Assembly: GCA_009760885.1 (NCBI GenBank)
Contig: CM019719.1
Coordinates: 35,381,584 to 35,445,583, forward strand
Reading direction: 5' to 3'
Source of the DNA: Achatina immaculata
Lineage: Eukaryota > Mollusca > Gastropoda > Stylommatophora > Achatinidae
DNA: 64,000 bases
Position numbers and translations under genes: made by a program. Positions within the stretch are counted from its first letter, which is position 1, and each line of letters begins with the position of its first letter. Below the pieces are notes generated by a model. The model was not told where the DNA came from, searched no databases, and worked only from the letters and a program-made list of their open reading frames with translations. Below are positions 10,221 through 21,910 of this stretch, piece after piece.

Positions 10221-10807
10221 GCAAGTTTCCATTTAGCAGAGTTAATCCTACTTGATTTTGGAATGTTTCTTAGACAGAGCTCTGTTCTTTATATTTATGC
10301 TTTGCTTTTTATTTTAGGCAAGTTCATGAGGTACTTCATCAGCTCTTAACCTGACATGAGTCATTTAAACAGCTTTTAAAAAAAAATAAAAAATAAAATA
10401 AGTGCAGTCCTATGATTTTGTTCTGTTGGTGAGAGTTTGTAATTTTATATTGCAGTAAACATTTAAATTAAATGTTGTGTCATTTTCTGGTAAAATGTGG
10501 CATTAATGATTTTTGATTAGAAAAAAAGTTATGTCATTGATATTTTTTGGTAGGTTAAGAGTTTAACTTGACTGATTACTTGACATAAATATTCATATTT
10601 GGCCTACAAGTCATATTCAGTAGCACTCTTTATGTCACAGTTTAACCCTAGAAAAAACCACCTTTATAATCCAGCTTTTCTCCAACTTTATTTTCCCTCA
10701 TTTTTTTTTTTTTTAATTTTTAATTAGGTGATTTTTTTCAAATTATTTCATCTGGTTATGTAGTGAAATTTGTTTGAAAACTTATTCATAAATACTGAAT
10801 TGATTAG

Positions 10808-10880
10808 TATCAAGAATCATAATTATTAAGTTGATAACTAACCAGAATCATAATTATTAAGTTGATAACTGCTAGAATTG
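10808..10880. repeat. 29-bp tandem repeat, about 2.5 units
   Basis: The unit AGAATCATAATTATTAAGTT plus GATAACTNN recurs at about 10814 and 10843, with a diverged third copy near 10872. Confidence 0.7.
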
Positions 10881-11277
10881 TAAATCGTGGGTTGATAATA
10901 AGTGTAATAAGTTATTTTGTTCTTTATTTACTTACTGAAAATATGAGTATTGAAATGCTTAGTCCAGCCGTCTCTCACAGCATTGGTTGGTTAGTTGGTT
11001 AAGAGGGGACCATCATCCACGCATTTTTGACATATCCACGGGTGCTCCAATCTCCTCTTCCATGTCTCCTTCAGCACACAGTAACTTTGTTGGTTGACCA
11101 TCCATCTGGAGCTCTTGATGAATCCCAAGTTTCACCCCCCAGTTCTTTCATTCTTGACAACATCAACTCACAGTTGTCAGTGAAGTCCTTTATTTAACCA
11201 GCTTCTCTTATAGCAGTGATAGTGTCAGCTCGATCCATTGCCTGGCCAGCTTCTCTTATAGCAATGGTGATGTCAGC

Positions 11278-11760
11278 TCAGTCCGTTGCCTGTCCTTCCT
11301 CAATGACAGCTGAGTTGGCCAACTGTTCTGCTCCTTCATTTCCTCTGACACCTGCATGACCTGTTACAAAAATGAATGTCATTTGATGGATATGCAAGAA
11401 TTTGAGCCACTGATGCCTTAAAGCCCCAGCCTGAATTTTCTTTAGCATGTTCAAGTCACTCAAGATGCATGCTGGTGTGTAGTCCTGAAAACTGAATCAG
11501 CTCACAGCCATGGTTTCCTTTGTGAGTCTGCTTGTTGTTGCAGCAACATCACTGCTAGCTTCTTTCATTGTTCTGCCATTTGAGTTGGCTGTAAAGGCCC
11601 AGGCATACCTCTTACCCCAAAACCCTCAATCCATCTATATAGATAATGGTGTCACCATCTCTTGCATTTTCAGTAATTAGTGCTTTTGCTCTCAGCATCT
11701 TCTGCAGCAGGAATATGTTCTCTGCATCTTCTATTGCATGTAATATGAACAGACAGAGCC
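11278..11760 (-). pseudogene. LINE RNase H domain fragment
   Basis: Minus-strand remnant. From about 11640 it reads IIYIDG, the beginning of an RNase H domain (expected YTDGS), and later FVTGHAGVRGNEGAEQLANS (near 11370-11300), the C-terminal His/Asp block of the retrotransposon RNase H fold. Several stops and frameshifts separate the pieces. No RT domain remains attached. It is assigned to an RNase H-bearing LINE (I/Jockey-like superfamily) by motif only. Confidence 0.75.
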
Positions 11761-11927
11761 ATTATGAAATTGGTTGAACAGTATTCTAGCCAGAAGCACC
11801 ACAGAAATCTGAGCTGTAGAAATGGATTCTATAGGTTTCTTATAAACTGCAGCATTTATATGATCTTCTGTTTTCAGTTGTTCATTACTTTGTGTTTAAT
11901 AATGTGTCCATTATTATGTGTCAACAG

Positions 11928-12042
11928 AACCACGTTCCTGCAAGCTGCAGCTGTCAGATTTAAGGGAGGGGTTGAAGGTCCTGTATCTTATTGATGGACT
12001 TTTCCATGAGGGCACAGTGAAAGCCTTGCAACCTCCAGATGT
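11928..12042 (+). CDS. TNRC18/BAHCC1-like gene, exon 3 (Tudor-like start)
   Basis: 115 nt, entry phase 1, exit phase 2. The acceptor is CAACAG at 11927 and the donor GATGT|GTAAGT at 12042/12043. It encodes EPRSCKLQLSDLREGLKVLY followed by LIDGLFHEGTVKALQPPDV. The DGLF-EGTV-QPPD pattern is the first strand set of the Tudor-like region conserved in TNRC18 and BAHCC1. The codon for V is completed by the next exon, giving DVYGVL. Confidence 0.92.
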
Positions 12043-12065
12043 GTAAGTGAATGTACAAACTAATA

Positions 12066-12475
12066 GTGTGGTGTTAGGGGAGTACTTATGACTGTGGTCA
12101 GTACAAGGATACTGGGGAGAACACATGACTGTGATCACTACAAAGGTATCAGGGGAGCACTCATGACTGTGATCAGTACAAGGATATCAGGGGAGCACAC
12201 ATGACTATAATCAGTACAAGGGGAGCACACCTGATGATGATCAGCAGAAGGATATCAGGAGAGCACACTTGATTATGATCAGTAAAAGAGCATCAGGGAA
12301 GCACACATGACTGTAATCAGTACAGGAGTTTCAGCAGAGTACACAAGACTAATCAATAGAAGAGTATCAAGAGAACATTCATGATTGATAAGTACAAGTG
12401 TCAGGGGATCATTCATGTCTATGATTAAGTGCCGGGGAGCATTCATGACTGTAATCAAGTTTCAGGGGAGCAGAC
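12066..12475. repeat. Degenerate minisatellite of about 40-50 bp, about 9 units
   Basis: Imperfect tandem repeats around GGGGAGCACACATGACTGTG and ATCAGTACAAGGATATCA, starting only about 24 bp after the exon 3 donor. Unit length varies and divergence increases to the right, so it is older than the 22-bp array. It lies in intron 3. Confidence 0.8.
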
Positions 12476-12618
12476 AGACTGTGAAAGTGAAGTGATATCA
12501 GTAATTAATACTGACAAACTAAAGCTGGGTGAAACCATTTTAAATCTCCAAGAGTTACTTCTGGTAAATGGTTGTAATTTAAGTCTCACCAGAAAGTTAA
12601 TAATCAGCATTTGTCTCT

Positions 12619-13452
12619 AGGCATAAAAATTGGAGGATACAATATTAACAACCTTCTGTATGCTGATGACACAGTACTGATAGCTGAGAACCAACAAGAC
12701 CTGCAAAATCTCTTGAATAAAGTGGCCAAATAAAGTGAACAGAAAGGCCTTACTTTGAACATACAAAAAACAGAGACTATGGTTATATCTAAGAAACAGA
12801 ATCCACCAGCATGCAGTATAAAATTAAATGGAACTGTTCTAAAGCAGGTGTGGAAATTCAGATACCTTGGAGCAGTAATAACTTCAGATGGGAAATGCAG
12901 AATAGAAATTAGGAACAGAATAGGCCAAGTAAAGACTGCATTTCAGAGAATGAGAAACATATTAGCCAACACATCCTTATCAATGAATGTTAGAAAACGA
13001 GTCCTAAAATGCTATATTGAACCTATCTTGTTATATGGAAGTGAATCATGGACAATAGGCAGGTCTGCACAAAAATCATTGGAAGCAGCAGAAATGTGGT
13101 TTATTAGAAGAATGTTGCGAATCCCCTGGACACTAAAAATGACTAATGAAGAATGTATGAGAAGAGCAGGAGAGACAAAAAAACCTTGTCAGAAAGTTAA
13201 GAGAGAAACAATGTACTTTCATAGGACATGCAATGAGAAGAGGGGGCATTGAAAATATTTTAACAACAGGAAAAAATAGAAGGAAGAAGATCAAGAAGAA
13301 GACCAAGAGAAATGATACTGGACGGTCTGATGGGATGGTGTGAAAGAAGATCGCCAACTGAGCTGATGGGCTGCATGAAGGATCGCATAATCTGGAGAAG
13401 AATAATAGCCAACGCTAGTCGGCACGGCACCTAATGATGATGATGATGATGA
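12619..13452 (+). mobile_element. RTE-like LINE copy F1a with (ATG)n tail
   Basis: 5'-truncated non-LTR element in host orientation. It starts inside the RT palm: GGYNINNLLYADDTVLIAEN near 12630-12690 holds the catalytic YADD. After one in-frame stop (12731) comes a 165-codon block with KFRYLGAVITSDGKCRIEIR, LLYGSESWTIGRSAQKSLEA and MWFIRRMLRIPW. Frameshifts follow near 13190-13250 and the C-terminal CERRSPTELMGCMKD region is broken. It ends at CACGGCACC followed by a TGA/ATG microsatellite (13431-13452). RTE-clade LINEs characteristically end in short tandem repeats. It is entirely within intron 3. Confidence 0.87.
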
Positions 13453-13843
13453 TTTGTCTCCTCCCTTCCTCCTCCTTTCTCCCACCGCCATATGGTGGTG
13501 GACCCTGCTGAGAAACTTACTCCTCAGTTCACTACAGGAAATAAAACATAGCTTTAAAGATGCCCATGCTGCTGTAATAGCACGGTTATCAGAGCTTATG
13601 AACCTGAGTAAGACTGTTCTGTCTCTCTCACTGTTAGCATTGCTGTCATTACATCGTCAAAGAAGGTACACGTCAGTGTGTAGAAGTCTCTCGTATCAAG
13701 TAATGTTTTATCAGTCCCATTTATATTTTTAAAAAATCACAATGTCAGAAAGAAAAACAGCCTCCTTAGTTCATGCCGTATAATCGAAAGGGATGTTTTA
13801 AAAGTCTTAAAAACTACCATAAAAACCGTATGTTTATTTTCAG

Positions 13844-13919
13844 TTATGGTGTCTTAACAGCTGGGCAGAGAGGAAACAGGCCACATATTTTGTGTCTGGA
13901 AGAAATTCTTAAATGGGCA
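13844..13919 (+). CDS. TNRC18/BAHCC1-like gene, exon 4
   Basis: 76 nt, entry phase 2, exit phase 0. The acceptor is a pyrimidine tract ending TTTTCAG at 13843 and the donor GCA|GTAAGT. It encodes YGVLTAGQRGNRPHILCLEE and then ILKWA. The GNRPHI segment is highly conserved in the family and continues the Tudor-like region. Only the listed phase links it in frame to exons 3 and 5. Confidence 0.92.
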
Positions 13920-14273
13920 GTAAGTTTTTTGTTTTGTTTTAAATAAATTGTTTTAGAGAGAAATTGTGTTTTTATATCTGGTAATAAATAGGAAGTTATT
14001 AATAGATACTTGAAAGGGTTTGAAATAATAGTTATTTATAAAGTGTTTTATTTAGATACTTGCCATAATAAAGTTTTTTTGTCACTTAGAACAAGGATTC
14101 CACCTTGTTTCTGGGGTACTGGTTGTTGGGACTGTGTTGTTGATCAGATTCACAGTAGGAACTTTTCCTATGTGGTTAAAAAAAAAAAAAAAGAAAAAGA
14201 AGATAGAAGTGTCCCACCCTTAGAATATATATGGGATATTTTCAAGCACCAAAGTACTTTTTTTCTCCCTTAG

Positions 14274-14426
<153 letters not shown>

Positions 14427-15137
14427 TGATGTGTGTGCTCCATGTTGAGTGTTGGAAAAGCATTGTGAAAGTTTTTTTTTTTTAAAAAGAGAATGTATAA
14501 GAAGAAAGTCATTATTTTCAGAAATCTGAAGAAACAAAATAGTATTCACTGTTATCTTCAAGTTGCTAAACTGATTAGCAGGTGAACAAGTCTCTCAGTA
14601 GAGCTTGTTTAATGTTTTCTGTCAGCCCAGTTAACAAATTTCTGTCACATCAGACTGTCAGCGGAAATGGAGAGAGAAAGAGCAGAATGCTGCACTTGCC
14701 TGTGTGCCCTCTTCTTCTACTCTATGAAAATATGTTTGTTTTTTTTTTCTCAACCTTCTTCAGTCTTCTCATTCATCTTTTCAGTTACAAGCACTGTCAA
14801 ATCCTTCTCTTTTCATTATTTGTTTACTGAATGTTGATTATCTTTGTATACTTATATTTTTCTTTTCATTAGTTATTGATAGACATTAATTATTAACCAT
14901 CTCAGTGAACCAGACTTCATTCTTCTGAGTAAAGTATTTTATTCCTTATGATATTAGCATTAGTCTGTTCAGTATCAGTGTACAGCCAATGAAGACTTTT
15001 TTCCTTTTAATAGATTACCTTTTTTGGTTACCTGTTTTGGTCTCTAAATGGATGTACAAATACATCTGTCACATTATACATAGTAATCTTATAATATGTT
15101 TACCAGATTATTATTGATTTTTTTGTTGTTGTCATAG

Positions 15138-15254
15138 CAAGCCCAGCCCACAACGGCAAAAAGGTAGTAGTTCCTGTTGAATTTGATGATGGAGATAATG
15201 GAAGAATTGAACTGGACCACATTCGACTTCTGCCTGCAGATTTTCCTATAGTTG
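15138..15254 (+). CDS. TNRC18/BAHCC1-like gene, exon 6
   Basis: 117 nt, phase 1 at both ends. The acceptor is GTCATAG at 15137 and the donor TTG|GTGAGT. It encodes SSPAHNGKKVVVPVEFDDGD followed by NGRIELDHIRLLPADFPIV. VEFDDGDNGRI...IRLLP is the closing part of the Tudor-like region and one of the most recognisable blocks of the TNRC18/BAHCC1 family. Confidence 0.94.
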
Positions 15255-15846
15255 GTGAGTATCAGTCTTGACATTAGGCATGCCAGTCAAATGAACATCA
15301 CTTCTACATTATATCTTCTTGAAACAATCATATATTGCAGTACCAAACAAGACAGTTTTGATTTTGGTGTATAGCAGTATTTTTTTTTTTAATTAAAACA
15401 TCCGAAAAATATAGTTTCATGTTTTCAGAATGTTGTATCTTAGAATAGTTGTTATTATTGTTATTGTTATGATTATTTTTAATGGGTTTTAATGTAGGAA
15501 AATATGTTTAGTAAACTTTTGTATTTAAAAAAAAATTTTAAAAGGTTGTTTTTGTTGTTCCAAAGCCAATTTAAAACTTAACTTGCAGCTGTAATCCAGG
15601 ATTGGAAGAATTAAGTCTATTCAAGGGATGCAGTGTTTATGTGGTGCACATGTTTCCACACTTCACCTCACTCATTTTGAAGATGTGTTACAAGTTTCAC
15701 AATATTTCTGTTATTTTAATAAATAACCCTACTCTGAAAGTATATGAGCCATTAATAAATAATGGTGCTTTATTAGAATATAACCCATTATTGAATAATA
15801 ATACTCAAACAATATAAACCCTTACTAAATTGTGATATTCTAACAG

Positions 15847-16050
15847 AATATGAACCAGATCCTCTAGAAGTATTACCAAAAAGGAAGCAGAGGACGCTGT
15901 CAGATACTTCAGACCTGAGAAAGTCAGTGGATACAGAACCAAGCACAAGTAAAAATTCTGAGGATGATGGTGTTGATGTTGAAGATGATGACGACCGGGG
16001 CAATGATGATGATGGTGACAATAAGGATGATGAGGATTCTGACATTTCAG
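15847..16050 (+). CDS. TNRC18/BAHCC1-like gene, exon 7 (acidic linker)
   Basis: 204 nt, phase 1 at both ends. The acceptor is TCTAACAG at 15846 and the donor TTTCAG|GTATCA. It encodes EYEPDPLEVLPKRKQRTLSD, then a Ser/Thr stretch and a strongly acidic run rich in D and E (about residues 455-485 of the partial protein) ending DEDSDIS. This is the linker between the Tudor-like and BAH regions. The frame stays open beyond the donor to about 16271, but splicing to exon 8 in phase 1 gives a continuous product. Confidence 0.88.
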
Positions 16051-16388
16051 GTATCACTGGTGTGTTTAGTTTCATTCTCTGTAAATCTGACAGTTCAGTT
16101 AGTTTCAGTTTAACCAGATCTATTCTTGGTAACAAGGCTGTGGAATTGACTGCTCAAATTTGTCTGCAGTTTAAATCCATCTCTAAAGAGCATAGGCCTT
16201 TATGCTCTCCAATCATCCCTGTTTTTTGGCTTTATTCTCCACTTCCCTGTATTTGTATCCCCTGTCTCTGACTGCTTTCATTGTTTCCCTTCCTCGACTT
16301 ATATTTCCCTGAGGATTCCATGTCAGATTCTGTGTGGTCACTAGATCTTAAGTCTGGGGAGAAAAGAATAGGACCTTTGCTACCTTCC

Positions 16389-17070
16389 ATATCATCATCA
16401 TCATCATCAGCTGCCATGCCTACTGGCATTGGCTTTTATGCTTCTCCATGCTTTAGAGTACACAATCCTTCATGCAGGCCATTAGATCAGTTGGTGATCT
16501 CCTCTCACACCATCCCGTCAGACATTCCAGTATCATTTCTCTTGGTCTTCCTCTTGATCTTCTTCCTTCTGTTTTTCCTGTTGTTATATTATTTTCAGTG
16601 CCCCCTCTTCTCATTGCATGTCCTATGAAAGTACATTGTCTCTCTCTTATCTTTTTGACAAGATTTTTTTTTGTCTCTCCAGCTCTTCTCATACATTCTC
16701 CATTAGTTATTTTTGCTGTCCAGGGAATTCACAACATTCTTCTAATAAACCACATTTCTGCTGCATCCAATGACTTTTGTGCAGACCTGCCTGTTGTCCA
16801 TGATTCACTTCCATATAACAAGATAGGTTCAATATAGCATTTTAGGACTCGTTTTCTAACATTCATTGATAAGGATGTGTTGGCTAATATGTTTCTCATT
16901 CTCTGAAATGCAGTCTTTGCTTGGCCTATTCTGTTCCTAATTTCTGTTCTGCATTTCCCATCTGAAGTTATTACTGCTCCAAGGTATTTGAATTTCTGCA
17001 CCTGATTTAGAATAGTTCCATTTAATTTTATACTGCATGTAGGTGGATTCTGTTTCTTAGATATAACCAG
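16389..17070 (-). mobile_element. RTE-like LINE copy F1b with (ATG)n tail
   Basis: Minus-strand copy of the same family as 12619-13452, in intron 7. Reading from 17070 it gives VISKKQNPPTCSIKLNGTIL, KFKYLGAVITSDGKCRTEIR, LLYGSESWTTGRSAQKSLDA and MWFIRRML. After a frameshift it continues MRRAGETKKNLVKKIRERQC, RRSRGRPREMILECLTGWCE and RRSPTDLMACMKDCVL. It ends at a CATCAT tract (about 16389-16409), the complement of the family's (ATG)n tail. The 5' truncation removes the YADD box and everything upstream. Confidence 0.87.
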
Positions 17071-18218
17071 GATGCAGCAAAATGCATACCTTCCGTGCAT
17101 GTTGTGAAGAGGCAGCTAAAGAAGTTGGCGCGGGGGTGGGTGGGTAGGCCAGTGATCTATTTGGGGGGGGGGGGGGGGAAGGGGAATTGTAGCATTACTG
17201 AAACACCGAAATTTTAACTGAAGATCTGCCCAAACATGCCTTTCTGACTCAAGTTGGTCTGCTTCTCATAATCCTTCATAAGTTGCTACACTTGTGCTGA
17301 ATAAACAGCTGTGGTTGATAATGGTCAGAATTTCTTTCATTTGTCTTCACTACATTTTTTTTTCTGCACTGCCTTCTCTTGTCTAACTTCATAATACATT
17401 TATTCTTATTTCTTCATTTGAAGATCTTTTAAAGATGCCATATATTTTGGTTTATAAATTACAATGCAGCCATCCCCAAGTATCTAGCTTCATTTACCGT
17501 GATTCAAAATATTAAATAAATAAAAAAATTCCAGAAATTAGAAATGCATAAATTTGAATCCATATATTTCACACACACACACCCACCTTTCTGCCCATCC
17601 TAGTCTCCTGCTCACATAGTTATGCTATAGCTGGTGGTCTAACTTCAGTGCCCTTAAGGGCCACAACTGTGTGCAGAAATTGAGCAACAGGCTGCATCTA
17701 AAGTCAGCTACCTTTGGCCATCTTGCCTAAAAACGAAAACAAGAAGGAAATTTGACCTGATTGTATTTAATTTGCCTTTTCTCAAACATATTTAAAAAAA
17801 AAGAAAAGTTAGTTTTAATCAAATAAATGACATTTTCATGATAAGGTTGTAGACCACAAAAAAGGTCTTGTGGGCCACCAGTTGCCATGCCCTGTCCTAT
17901 AGCATTCACACTGTAAACAGTATCCATACTCACAGCACCACTGTAGCTACTGTGCAATGCTTTTTAATAATATGACCCCAAAGTGCAAAAGTAGCAGTGC
18001 TAGTAATTCTGCCAAGCCAAACAAAAGACGTGAAGTCCTTTAAGTGTTAAAATTAATACTGGGGGGGGGGGGGGAGGCATGTGCTGGAGTTGTCAGAATG
18101 TACAACAAAAGTGAATTATCTGTTCATGAAGTTATTAAAAAAAAGAAGGAAAAAAGAAATTCCTGTGAATGTTACTTGTACTCCTGAAACTGCTGAAGTT
18201 TCATCCAGAGTGTGTGAT

Positions 18219-18320
18219 AAGTATTTAGTGAAGATGGGAGAAGCATTAAATTTGTGACTGGAATTATGTGTAAGTATTTAGTGAAGATGGGAGAAGCATT
18301 AAATTTGTGACTGGAAGGCA
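18219..18320. repeat. Direct duplication of about 50 bp
   Basis: Two nearly identical copies of a segment beginning AAGTATTTAGTGAAGATGGG, at about 18219 and 18271. A simple recent local duplication in intron 7. Confidence 0.85.
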
Positions 18321-18697
18321 TGCTGTGGTTGACAGTAACATAATTTTTAAACTGTTATCATTGGTATGTATGTGTGTTATATAGAAATCATGTTTTATCC
18401 ACGGTTTAAGGTATCTGGCTCGGAAACATACGAGATCAGTACTGGAGAACTGCTTAATACAGTATTTGTATATTTACTTCTGAAATTCATAAAACAGCAG
18501 ATACCTCATACAGTGATTTATTGGTTATTTCTTCATCATTTTCCAAGAGGAAAGCCCTAAAATAATTTTTTACTCACACTCCATGATCCTTCTATTCCTA
18601 CCACCACTTACAGAAATCATCTACAGGCCTGGGAAAAAATGTTGACAGTAGAAATAATGCTACTTTTAAAAACTGATCATAACAAGAAAATGACATT

Positions 18698-19302
18698 TAA
18701 TAAACCATGCATACCTTGGCAGCTACATAGACCAGGATGGTGACACCAGAAAGAAAGTTAGAATTGCAAAAGCAGCATTGTCCTTCAAAAATCTTGAGAA
18801 CATATGGAATTCAAAAGTTATAAGCACAAAAACCAATTTAAGATTATTCAATTCAAATGTGATATTCACCCTTTTTATGCATGCGAAAGCTGGAAATCAA
18901 CTAAAGAAACAGACAAGAAATTAGACTCTTTTGAAAACAAATGCCTAAGGAAAATGCTTGGTATAAAGTGGAACGAATTCAAGAACAATGCAGAGATAAG
19001 ACAGATGAGCAAACAACAACCTGTCTCATGGGTGATCAGAGAAAGAAAATGGACATATGTAGGCCATGTGATGAGAAGAAACAATCAGAGAATACTAAAA
19101 CAAACTATCAAGTGGACCACAGCAGGCCAAAGAAAAAAGAGGTGGAGCACGTGAAACTCTAAAGAATACATTGTTAAGAGAAGTTAGTTTAATGGGCATA
19201 ACATACCTTGCTGAAGTTGAAAGACATGCCGAGAGAAGGAAAACTTGGCAAACAACTATGCGAGCGCTACATGACGTTTAACGGCATGGGAAGGATGTAA
19301 AA
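18698..19302 (+). mobile_element. RTE-like LINE copy F3a, 3' fragment
   Basis: C-terminal part of a third LINE family. It begins at YLGSYIDQDGDT-like sequence (18710-18745) and continues through FKCDIHPFYACESWKSTKET, FENKCLRKMLGIKWNEFKNN, IRQMSKQQPVSWVIRERKWT and YVGHVMRRNNQRILKQTIKW. It ends near TTTAACGGCATGGGAAGGAT (19279-19298). The RT catalytic core is absent. Related copies lie at 30997-31395, 46993-47534 and (RT core) 53270-53648. Confidence 0.85.
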
Positions 19303-19574
19303 TGTAAGAACTCTAGTATTGCAACTGTGGACAAAAATTTCAAGTTATATTAATGTTCATAATACCTGTCTAGTTAAGTATCAGAGGTATTCACAACAGT
19401 CTACAAAATATCAACTGCATTAAGCTATTCAGGTTGTTTCTATCCATTTAGAATATGCTTTTCAAAATATTTTTGCCTTTTAAAATAGGTGATGTTTTTA
19501 TGTCATGAAAATATTGTTGTAGTAGGTTTATTAAACAAATTTTTTTCCTTCTTTTTTTTTTTGTATATATGGCT

Positions 19575-19900
19575 ATATATAATCATCACCATCACCTTTC
19601 GCTCCCTTGGGAGCATCTCTCTCACAGAACATTAAGTGTCCAGTGCACATGGGACTTCCACAAGGGTTTTCCACAAATGTCTGTCCTTTGCCTTTTTTTC
19701 TGCTCTTGCCCAGAGGAGCCCTCTGTTGCTCAACATCCTTTCTGCTGTTCTTCTCCATGTCTCTTTTGGTCTACCCTTACTTCTTTTCCCCTGTGGTGTC
19801 CATCTTAGTGCTATTTTTGGTAGTGAGTTGTCAGTCATTCGGAGCACATGTCCCCTTGGGAGCATAGGCCAGTGATAAAGGCTCTCCAGTCATCTCTGTT
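19575..19900 (-). mobile_element. LINE 3' fragment, family F6
   Basis: Minus-strand C-terminal RT tail. RGHVLRMTDNSLPKIALRWT and KGRPKETWRRTAERMLSNRG match the 56828-57253 copy, and it ends CGSPMCTGHLMF (near 19632-19665). A further repeat-like stretch, also apparently LINE-derived, continues to about 20110 but shows no motif I can name. Confidence 0.78.
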
Positions 19901-20255
19901 CTTGGATTTATTCTCTGCTTTCTTCCATATGTATCTCATGTCCCTGAGCACTGTCAGTTTCAAGTATTTCTAGGTCTTCCTTGATTTCTAGTTCCCTTAG
20001 GATTTCATGTCACCACCTGTCTTGTTATGCTGGCTTCATGTTTCCTCAGTGTGTAGCCAGTCCACCTCTATTTTTTAGACATAATTTGTCGGTTCATAGA
20101 CTTTTGTACTGTTTCTCAGACCTCCTTGTTCTAATCTTATACTGCCATTTAATGTTTAAAATCTTCCCCAAACAATAGTTCATGAATGTTTGTATCTTGA
20201 CTGTATGTACATGTCATTCAAAAGCATGAATTTTATGAATATCTAATGTTTATAG

Positions 20256-20542
20256 ACACCATGATGAGACGAGAACCTTGGAGGTGGGAGGGCAGATGTA
20301 CCAAGAGACCTGGTCTGAAGGGCAAGGCCAAGAAAACTTTTTACAAGGCAATCAGCCGGGGCAAGGAGATTCTCAAAGTCGGGGATTCTGCTGTTTTTGT
20401 GTCCAGAGACCGAGCCAACTGTCCATACATTGGCCGCATTGAGAGTCTTTGGGAGGGCTGGAATGGTCAGATGATGGTCAGAGTGCATTGGTACTACCAT
20501 CCTGAAGAGACTCAGTCTGACAAGAAGCTGTCAGACCCCAGG
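20256..20542 (+). CDS. TNRC18/BAHCC1-like gene, exon 8 (BAH domain, N-terminal part)
   Basis: 287 nt, entry phase 1, exit phase 0. The acceptor is TTTATAG at 20255 and the donor CCCAGG|GTAAGA. It encodes DTMMRREPWRWEGRCTKRPG, then KTFYKAISRGKEILKVGDSA, VFVSRDRANCPYIGRIESLW, EGWNGQMMVRVHWYYHPEET and QSDKKLSDPR. This is the first half of a BAH domain. VGDSAVF...PYIGRIESLWE is typical, and VHWYYHPEET carries the aromatic residues that line the methyl-lysine pocket in reader BAH domains. In vertebrates the BAHCC1 BAH domain reads H3K27me3 and the TNRC18 BAH domain reads H3K9me3. Which of these applies here cannot be read from sequence alone. Confidence 0.96.
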
Positions 20543-20635
20543 GTAAGAACTGTAAATAACATATTTAGCTTTTTTTTTTTTTTTAAATCAAATGATAATC
20601 ACAGTTTTTGCATGATTAACCTTGAAAAAAAAGTA

Positions 20636-21010
20636 AACAAAGCACTAGACATGTAGGAGATAGAAAAATAGACAAAAGCACTGAAGAGGAAGAAAAATTT
20701 TAAACAAAGCACTGTAGATGTAAGAAAAATAAATGATAGACAAAGCACTGTAGATGTAAGAAAAAGAAAAAAAAAATGGTATACAAAGCACTGTAGATGT
20801 AAGAAAAAGAAAAAAAAAATGATAGACAAAGCACTGTATATGTAAGAAAAAGCAAAATTGTAGACAAAGCACTGTAGATGTAAGAAAAAAGAAAAAAAAT
20901 AATAGACAAAGCACTGTAGGTGTAAGATAAAGCAGAATTGTAGACAAAGCACTGTAGATATAGGTGAAAGAAAAACAGTAGACAAAGCACTGTAGATGTA
21001 AGAGAAAGAA
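20636..21010. repeat. 36-43 bp minisatellite, about 10 units, SINE-derived
   Basis: The anchor ACAAAGCACTGTAG(ATGTAA) recurs at 20704, 20740, 20783, 20825, 20863, 20905, 20943 and 20981, with diverged copies at 20637 and 20671. Variation is mostly in A-run length. The unit matches the tail half of the SINE seen at 43.6 and 58.7 kb (ACAAAGCACTTTAGTGAGAC). It begins about 95 bp after the exon 8 donor. Confidence 0.9.
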
Positions 21011-21050
21011 AAATAACAAGAGAATGAGCATGACTAAAACCAGGGACTCT

Positions 21051-21690
21051 GACTGGACAACCAGCTGCCTAGTCACAAGAAAACCCTAAGAGTTTGGCCA
21101 CCATGCCTGACTGGACAACCAACTGCCTAGTCACAAGAAAACCCTAAGAGTTTGGCCACCATGCCTGACTGGACAACCAACTGCCTAGTCACAAGAAAAC
21201 CCTAAGAGTTTGGCCACCATGCCTGACTGGACAACCAGCTGCCTAGTCACAAGAAAACCCTAAGAGTTTGGCCACCATGCCTGACTGGACAACCAGCTGC
21301 CTAGTCACAAGAAAACCCTAAGAGTTTGGCCACCATGCCTGACTGGACAACCAACTGCCTAGTCACAAGAAAACCCTAAGAGTTTGGCCACCATGCCTGA
21401 CTGGACAACCAGCTGCCTAGTCACAAGAAAACCCTAAGAGTTTGGCCACCATGCCTGACTGGACAACCAACTGCCTAGTCACAAGAAAACCCTAAGAGTT
21501 TGGCCACCATGCCTGACTGGACAACCAGCTGCCTAGTCACAAGAAAACCCTAAGAGTTTGGCCACCATGCCTGACTGGACAACCAACTGCCTAGTCACAA
21601 GAAAACCCTAAGAGTTTGGCCACCATGCCTGACTGGACAACCAACTGCCTAGTCACAAGAAAACCCAATCAGTTTGGCCACCATTCACCT
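21051..21690. repeat. 58-bp minisatellite, 11 units, SINE-derived
   Basis: Eleven almost identical 58-bp units starting every 58 bp from 21051 (GACTGGACAACCARCTGCCT, then AGTCACAAGAAAACCCTAAG, AGTTTGGCCACCATGCCT). The only common variant is A or G at one position. The unit corresponds to the tRNA-like head of the same SINE whose tail makes the adjacent 36-43 bp array. It is homogeneous, so expansion or conversion is recent. Confidence 0.95.
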
Positions 21691-21910
21691 TCTGTAAACC
21701 TATAAATGCTTAACATTCTGTGGAAATACAACTGAGGTTTGGATCATAATTAACATAAGAATCTGGAGAAATTTCGAAACTGTCTTTTTCACCTGAATCA
21801 GAGGGGTCATTATGTTAGTTGGATTAAAATTCAGTTTTCATATTTTTTTTTCTTCTCATCATTTCAACAAACGTTTATCAAATGTAAATGTTTTGTATCT
21901 TTTTTTATAT

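Larger units (their letters stand above)
10221..11927 (+). other. Intron 2, GC-AG type
   Basis: Begins GCAAGT and ends CAACAG. It contains a 29-bp tandem triplet (10808-10880) and a minus-strand LINE RNase H fragment (11278-11760). The rest is AT-rich without recognisable features. Confidence 0.8.

Noticed and set aside
16051..16271. Coding extension of exon 7
   Set aside because: The frame stays open by chance; splicing at 16050 joins exon 8 in phase and gives the expected BAH domain.
20599..21076. Phe/Leu-rich minus-strand frames of up to 143 codons
   Set aside because: They read the A-rich SINE-derived minisatellite backwards as poly-Phe/Leu and are by-products of low complexity.
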